Assembly (NCBI RefSeq): GCF_022179285.1
Contig: NZ_BPQO01000039.1
Span: 1 to 50,725, forward strand
Direction: 5' to 3'
Source of the DNA: Methylobacterium hispanicum
Lineage (GTDB): Bacteria > Pseudomonadota > Alphaproteobacteria > Rhizobiales > Beijerinckiaceae
DNA length: 50,725 nt
This document shows positions 47,041-50,725 of the stretch, piece after piece. Position numbers and translations under genes: made by a program. The notes beneath the pieces were generated by a model. It did no database searches. It saw nothing but the letters and a program-made list of their open reading frames with translations, and had not been told where the DNA came from. How positions within the stretch are numbered: the stretch's first letter is position 1; the number at the start of each line of letters is the position of its first letter.

Positions 47041-47253
47041 TCAGCGGCCCTTGACGGCGTCCGCGGCCTTCTGCGCGGCGTTGCCCACGCCGTCCTTGAC
47101 GTCGCCGACGGCGCGCTGCGTCTCACCCTTGAGCTCCTGCGCCTTGCCCTCGGCCTGCAGCTTCTCGTTGCCGGTGGCCTTGCCGATGCCCTGCTTGACG
47201 TTGCCGGCGGCCTCGTTGGCCAGGCCCTTGAGCTTGTCGGTGGTGCTGCTCAT
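47041..47253 (-). CDS. CsbD family stress protein
   Basis: A 70-aa hydrophilic protein: MSSTTDKLKGLANEAAGNVKQGIGKATG, then LQAEGKAQELKGETQRAVGDVKDGVGNAA, the standard CsbD helical repeat pattern. CsbD proteins are abundant, stress-induced and of unknown biochemical role. ATG 47253 was chosen; the open frame upstream is not family-like. A GGAAC-N16-CGTT promoter of the sigma-EcfG type lies 72 bp upstream. Confidence 0.92.
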   Translation of the reverse strand: MSSTTDKLKGLANEAAGNVKQGIGKATGNEKLQAEGKAQELKGETQRAVGDVKDGVGNAAQKAADAVKGR

Positions 47254-47324
47254 CGCGTCGTCTCCCGTTCGCGGTCCCGGTCGCTGCGGCGCGGGTGGCC
47301 GCGGCGGGCCGCTTCGGTGGCGTG

Positions 47325-47349
47325 AACGGTGAAGCCGAACCCAGGTTCC
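47325..47349 (-). promoter_or_regulatory. Sigma-EcfG (general stress) promoter of csbD
   Basis: Minus-strand GGAAC (47349-47345), 16-bp spacer, CGTT (47328-47325), an exact match to the GGAAC-N16/17-CGTT consensus of PhyR-dependent promoters. It is 72 bp upstream of the csbD ATG. The -10 lies in a 15-bp direct repeat (47320-47334; imperfect copy at 47379-47393). Confidence 0.7.
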
Positions 47350-47495
47350 GACGCGCACGTGCTCCCCCGCACACCGATGCGTGAGCGGTGAAGTTTTTTT
47401 GAGAGTCGGCCGAATTCTTTGCGGAAGACTGAAAGTCCGTGTTCGGGCAGTTTTGTAGGCATGCCGTATGCCAGCGGCGGTCAGGAATCGGACGG

Positions 47496-48509
47496 ATGAG
47501 CATCGCGATCGTCGGCGCAGGCGCCATCGGCGGACATCTCGGCGTCAAGCTCGCCGCCTCGGGCGAGCGGGTCACCTTCATCGCCCGTGGCGCCAACCTC
47601 GAGGCGATCCGGGCCGGGGGCATGCGGCTGATCGAGGAGGACGGCACGGAGGTCCACGCCCCCGACGTGCGCGCCACCCAGTCGATGCAGGAGGCGGGGG
47701 TGCACGATACCGTGCTGCTCACCGTCAAGGCGCATCAGGTCGGGCCGATCGCGGCCGACCTCCGGCACCTGATCGGGCCGGACACGGCGGTCGTCACCCT
47801 GCAGAACGGGATCCCGTGGTGGTACTTCCTGCACGGCTACGACGGTCCGCATGCGGGCCGGCAGGTCGAGAACTCGGATCCGGGCGGCCGCATCGCCCGC
47901 CACCTCGACGCGTCCCGGGTGATCGGCTCGGTGGTCTACCCGGCCGCGATCCTCGAGAAGCCGGGCGTGGTGCGGGTGGTCGAGGGCAACCGCTACACGC
48001 TGGGCGAGCCGGACGGCTCGGTGAGCCCGCGGGCGCGGGCGCTCTCCCAGATGCTCGGCAACGCGGGCTTCAAGGCACCGGTGATCGAGGACATCCGTTC
48101 CGAGATCTGGCTCAAGCTCTGGGGCAACCTCAGCTTCAACCCGATCTCGGCGCTGACCCACGCGACGCTCGTCGATATCTGCCAATTCCCCGAGACCCGG
48201 GCGCTGGCGCGCGCCATGATGGCGGAGGCGCAGGCCATCGCGACCGCGCTCGGCGCGACGTTCCGGGTCGACATCGACCGGCGCATCGCGGGCGCCGAGA
48301 AGGTCGGCGCGCACAAGACCTCGATGCTGCAGGACGTTGAGGCGGGCCGCGCGATCGAGTTGGAGGCGCTCGTCGGCTCGGTGATCGAGCTCGGCCGGAT
48401 CACCGGCACGGCGACCCCGCATATCGATGCGGTCTACGCGCTGATGCGGCTTCTCGCGCGGAGCCTGGAACGCCAGGGGGGCCGTCTGGCCATCCAGCCG
48501 GCCGGATAG
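47496..48509 (+). CDS. panE: 2-dehydropantoate 2-reductase
   Basis: A 337-aa NADPH-dependent reductase of the ApbA/PanE family, making pantoate from ketopantoate. Seen: MSIAIVGAGAIGGHLGVKLAASG (nucleotide-binding GxGxxG), VKAHQVGPIAADLRHLIGPDTAVVTLQNGIP, IWLKLWGNLSFNPISALT with the catalytic-type lysine and asparagine, and KTSMLQDVEAGRAIELEALVGSVIELG. Paralogues in this family act on other 2-oxoacids, so the exact substrate is open. ATG 47496 is preceded by GGAAT. Confidence 0.85.
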   Translation: MSIAIVGAGAIGGHLGVKLAASGERVTFIARGANLEAIRAGGMRLIEEDGTEVHAPDVRATQSMQEAGVHDTVLLTVKAHQVGPIAADLRHLIGPDTAVVTLQNGIPWWYFLHGYDGPHAGRQVENSDPGGRIARHLDASRVIGSVVYPAAILEKPGVVRVVEGNRYTLGEPDGSVSPRARALSQMLGNAGFKAPVIEDIRSEIWLKLWGNLSFNPISALTHATLVDICQFPETRALARAMMAEAQAIATALGATFRVDIDRRIAGAEKVGAHKTSMLQDVEAGRAIELEALVGSVIELGRITGTATPHIDAVYALMRLLARSLERQGGRLAIQPAG

Positions 48510-48544
48510 CGGCCTCGGGCGGCCGGGGGCGGTCCGGCACGACG

Positions 48545-48572
48545 AGGGCCGCCCCCTTCCGGGGACGGCCCT
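48545..48572. terminator. Hairpin between convergent panE and DUF4142 gene
   Basis: AGGGCCG (48545-48551) and CGGCCCT (48566-48572) with an inner CCCC/GGGG extension and loop TTCC. It sits in the 90-bp convergent gap and may end both transcripts, though it lacks T-tracts. Confidence 0.55.
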
Positions 48573-48599
48573 GCGCGCTCAGGCGGAGATCGGCGGCGA

Positions 48600-49316
48600 T
48601 CAGCCGTCGATGCGACCGGCGAGGCTTGCCGAATGGGCGTGCTCGTCGGCGATGAAGGGCAGCGCCTCGTTGGCGAAGGTGCGGCCCGCGTTGCTGTCGC
48701 CGTTGCGGGCGTAGGTCTGGTAGAGCGCGAGCGTGCGGGCATCCGAGCGGGCCTGCTCGCGGACGTAGGTGCGGTCGAAGTCGCGGCTGTTGCGGGCGGC
48801 CTGCAGGCGGGCGATGCGCTCCTGGCCGTTCGGGCCGAGCGCGACCCGGCGGCCCGGCTCGGCCGGGCTGTTGTCCACGATGCCGACGCCGCCGAGCACG
48901 CCGCCGACGATGTTCGTGCCGAGGTTGGCGGCGATCGTCACGGGCGCCAGGACCACGCCGAGCGGGTTGTCGAGACGGGTCGGGATGCCCTGGCGGTCGG
49001 AGACGACGCGGCCGGTAGCCGTCAGCGAGGTGCCCTCGGGCAGCAGGGCCTTGGTAGTGGCCTCGCGCTCGACCAGGACGCGGTTGGCGTAGTTGCGCAC
49101 GCGCGGGTTGCGGGAGCGCTCCAGGGCGATGCGGCTCGCCTCGATGCTGGCGGCGTCCGAGCGCAGGGCCTCGGCGCGGAAGGCGGGGGTGCTGGTCCCG
49201 GCTGCGCCGACCGGGGCGTCGGCGCCGATGCGCAGCGGCAGGGCGTCCTGCGCGAGGGCGGGCGTGGCGAGGGCGGCGACGGACAGGCCGAGCGCGGCCA
49301 GGACGGTGGTCTTCAT
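48600..49316 (-). CDS. DUF4142-like exported protein
   Basis: A 238-aa periplasmic protein. Seen: signal peptide (residues 1-22, ..ALATPALAQ), then helices with FRAEALRSDAASIEASRIALERSRNPRVRNYANRVLVEREATTKAL, a Gly/Val-rich middle containing IAANLGTNIVGGVLGGVG, and RTYVREQARSDARTLALYQTYARNGDS near the end. This is the DUF4142 helical-bundle pattern, split by an insertion of about 60 residues around 105-165. A sigma-EcfG-like promoter is 75 bp upstream. Function unknown. Confidence 0.82.
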   Translation of the reverse strand: MKTTVLAALGLSVAALATPALAQDALPLRIGADAPVGAAGTSTPAFRAEALRSDAASIEASRIALERSRNPRVRNYANRVLVEREATTKALLPEGTSLTATGRVVSDRQGIPTRLDNPLGVVLAPVTIAANLGTNIVGGVLGGVGIVDNSPAEPGRRVALGPNGQERIARLQAARNSRDFDRTYVREQARSDARTLALYQTYARNGDSNAGRTFANEALPFIADEHAHSASLAGRIDG

Positions 49317-49619
49317 GGTGGTTCTTCCTCGAAGGTCGCTCTGAGATCGTTCGTTTTGCCGGCGCTCCCGATGAGCACGGTCGCGCCATCAACTTGTGCG
49401 CCGCAGTCCTGTTCCGCATGGGAGCGGTCCTTTCAGTCCCGGCATGGGCCAGCGGCGGCGCATCCGAAGGGGCGCACGTCCCTGCGGGGAAAACCGTTCT
49501 GCGGCCGTGCGTTAGACTGAGACGAAAGGCATTTGGGCTGCGTACCGGAAGAGATTCCGATGCCAGCGTCGCCCGGTCCGGGCCCTGCACAAGATATCAA
49601 ATATGCGTGCGATGCATAT
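49317..49619. other. Intergenic region upstream of the DUF4142 gene
   Basis: 303 bp between two minus-strand genes. Apart from the sigma-EcfG-like promoter at 49391-49415, I see nothing I can name; an AT-rich stretch lies at 49594-49620, just after the metallophosphoesterase stop. Confidence 0.5.
49391..49415 (-). promoter_or_regulatory. Sigma-EcfG-like promoter of the DUF4142 gene
   Basis: Minus-strand GGAAC (49415-49411), then 17 bp, then GTT (49393-49391), that is GGAAC-N16-AGTT, one base from consensus. It is about 75 bp upstream of the ATG at 49316. Confidence 0.6.
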
Positions 49620-50564
49620 CTATCGCGCTGCGGGATCGCCGGCTTCCATCTCGACCACCACGATTTCGGGCGGAATACCGAACCGCACCGGCAGTCCGCT
49701 CATCCCGAGCCCGCCCGAGACCACGAGATCCGTCTGCTCCCGGACATGGCCGTAGGCGTAGCGGGACCCGTAGCGCGAGGGCACGATGATCGGGTGGCCG
49801 AAGGGGCTGACCTGCCCGCCATGGGTGTGGCCCGACAGGGTGAGCGCGACCCGTGGCGGTACGCGCGGGAAGATGTCGGGCTCGTGCGCCAGCAGGATCG
49901 CGGGCGCGCCCGGGGGGATCTGCGCCAGCGTGCCGGCGAGGTCGTCCACGCCGGGGCGGAGGGTGGCGTCGCGCCGTCGCGCCGGCAGCAGGGCGAGCTG
50001 GTCGCCGAGCCCGGCGAGCCAGACCGTGGCGCCGCCGAGATCGAGGGGGGCGACGGCGTTCTCCAGGAGGCGGATGCCCGCCGCCTCCAGCGCCCGGCCC
50101 GCGACGGTCGGGCCCTGCCCGCGCCGCTGCGCGGCGCGGTCCTCCCACCAATCGTGGTTGCCGAGCACCGCGAAGGTGCCGAGCGGGGCCCGCAAGGCCC
50201 CGAGCACCGGCGCCCAGGCCGCCGCGTCGATGGTAGCGGTGACGAGCTTCATGCCGGCGACGTAGTCGCCGGTGAGCACGATCACGTCGCCGCCGAGCCC
50301 GTTGGCGACCGCCACGATCTCGGCGATCTGCCCGAGCGGCATCCACGGCTCGCAGGCGTGGATGTCAGAGAGCGCGACGATCCTGAGCCGGCGCCCGGCC
50401 GGCCAGGGGGCAGATGTGCGGATCCGGTAACGAGTGACGACGATCCGGCGCGGCTCGACCCCGACCGCGTAGGCGGCCGTCCCGGTTCCGGCGAGCGCGG
50501 CCGCGCCAAGGCCCAGCAGCACCGTGCGGCGCGTGACCGTGACGGCGCGGCGCCCCTCAGGCAT
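49620..50564 (-). CDS. Tat-exported metallophosphoesterase
   Basis: A 314-aa calcineurin-like phosphoesterase of the YkuE/YaeI type. The N-terminus has a Tat-type signal (TRRTVLLGLGAAALAG, residues 11-26). Metal-site motifs in order: LSDIHA (D), VLTGDYVAG (GD), VLGNHDWW (GNHD), LAHEPD (H) and LSGHTHGGQ (GHTH). Family members hydrolyse phosphodiesters or UDP-diacylglucosamine. The ATG at 50564 overlaps the ruvB stop by 8 bp, so it is probably coupled to ruvB, which is odd for an exported enzyme. Confidence 0.9.
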   Translation of the reverse strand: MPEGRRAVTVTRRTVLLGLGAAALAGTGTAAYAVGVEPRRIVVTRYRIRTSAPWPAGRRLRIVALSDIHACEPWMPLGQIAEIVAVANGLGGDVIVLTGDYVAGMKLVTATIDAAAWAPVLGALRAPLGTFAVLGNHDWWEDRAAQRRGQGPTVAGRALEAAGIRLLENAVAPLDLGGATVWLAGLGDQLALLPARRRDATLRPGVDDLAGTLAQIPPGAPAILLAHEPDIFPRVPPRVALTLSGHTHGGQVSPFGHPIIVPSRYGSRYAYGHVREQTDLVVSGGLGMSGLPVRFGIPPEIVVVEMEAGDPAAR

Positions 50565-50725
50565 CGGCGCCGTCGTCGGGGAACAGGCCGGGCTGCCGGC
50601 TCGGGTCGGTGCGGGGCACGGCGAGGCCCATATGGCGGAAGGCCTGCGGGGTGAGGACGCGGCCGCGGGGGGTGCGCTGCACGAAGCCCTGCTGGATCAG
50701 GTAGGGCTCGATGATGTCCTCGATG
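50557..50725 (-). CDS. ruvB: Holliday junction helicase RuvB, C-terminal part
   Basis: Partial gene: the window holds only the last 55 codons on the minus strand. The protein reads IEDIIEPYLIQQGFVQRTPR, then GRVLTPQAFRHMGLAVP, and a short Pro/Asp-rich tail ending PDDGADA. This is the winged-helix end of RuvB, the ATPase motor that drives branch migration with RuvA. The stop TGA lies inside the start of the downstream metallophosphoesterase gene. The 5' part is beyond the window. Confidence 0.93.
   Translation of the reverse strand, partial: IEDIIEPYLIQQGFVQRTPRGRVLTPQAFRHMGLAVPRTDPSRQPGLFPDDGADA

Overview
The window is a GC-rich chromosomal segment of an alphaproteobacterial methylotroph, most likely Methylobacterium or Methylorubrum. 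The evidence is an xoxF-xoxG-xoxJ lanthanide methanol dehydrogenase cluster, a DivL-type pseudo-histidine kinase next to ahcY, PdhS/DivJ-like signalling, and GGAAC-N16/17-(C)GTT sites of the PhyR/sigma-EcfG general stress type. It looks like core chromosome with small accessory insertions. I see no rRNA, tRNA, CRISPR array, prophage or intact insertion sequence.

Layout. 0.1-3.1 kb: divergent exopolysaccharide export genes (Wzz/GumC-like co-polymerase with a degenerate kinase domain, and a Wza-like lipoprotein). 3.1-6.6 kb: an SDR, a TetR regulator, the pyrF/DUF1330 pair and an Fe-S uracil-DNA glycosylase. 6.8-9.5 kb: a two-subunit molybdenum hydroxylase (iorAB-like) ending in a strong terminator. 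9.7-15.3 kb: an orphan DivJ/PleC-like histidine kinase, a 660-bp non-coding region with palindromes, then xoxF, an intergenic hairpin, and translationally coupled xoxG-xoxJ. 15.3-20.6 kb: RNA-related housekeeping genes (trmJ-like methyltransferase, EVE protein, rnd, aspS) and a small WYL-like protein. 20.6-23.6 kb: an accessory patch with a GT2 glycosyltransferase, a VbhA/Fic toxin-antitoxin pair, a hypothetical gene, DUF3297 and a hexapeptide acetyltransferase.

23.6-35.1 kb: maeB, ppx, a parvulin, secA, bioD and kup. 35.1-39.7 kb: ybgC-tolQ-tolR-tolA-tolB, without the pal-ybgF continuation that normally follows; the next gene is instead a convergent GSU2403-type nucleotidyltransferase. 39.7-46.4 kb, all on the minus strand: that nucleotidyltransferase, an MFS transporter, divL and ahcY. 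ahcY has a terminator downstream and a SahR-like palindrome upstream. 46.6-49.4 kb: two CsbD/ElaB-like stress proteins, panE and a DUF4142 protein. Good sigma-EcfG promoter matches precede csbD and the DUF4142 gene. 49.6-50.7 kb: a Tat-exported metallophosphoesterase overlapping the 3' end of ruvB, which runs off the window.

How the parts fit: XoxF oxidises methanol in the periplasm and passes electrons to cytochrome XoxG, with XoxJ as accessory binding protein. AhcY recycles S-adenosylhomocysteine, DivL belongs to the CtrA cell-cycle pathway, and the CsbD/DUF4142 genes look like general stress genes. I found no entirely new multi-gene system. The best second-look items are the Fic/antitoxin pair with an altered catalytic motif, the GSU2403 gene next to the tol cluster, the regulatory architecture of xoxF, the degenerate kinase domain on the Wzz protein, and a family of CCCTCCCC..GGGGAGGG palindromes.
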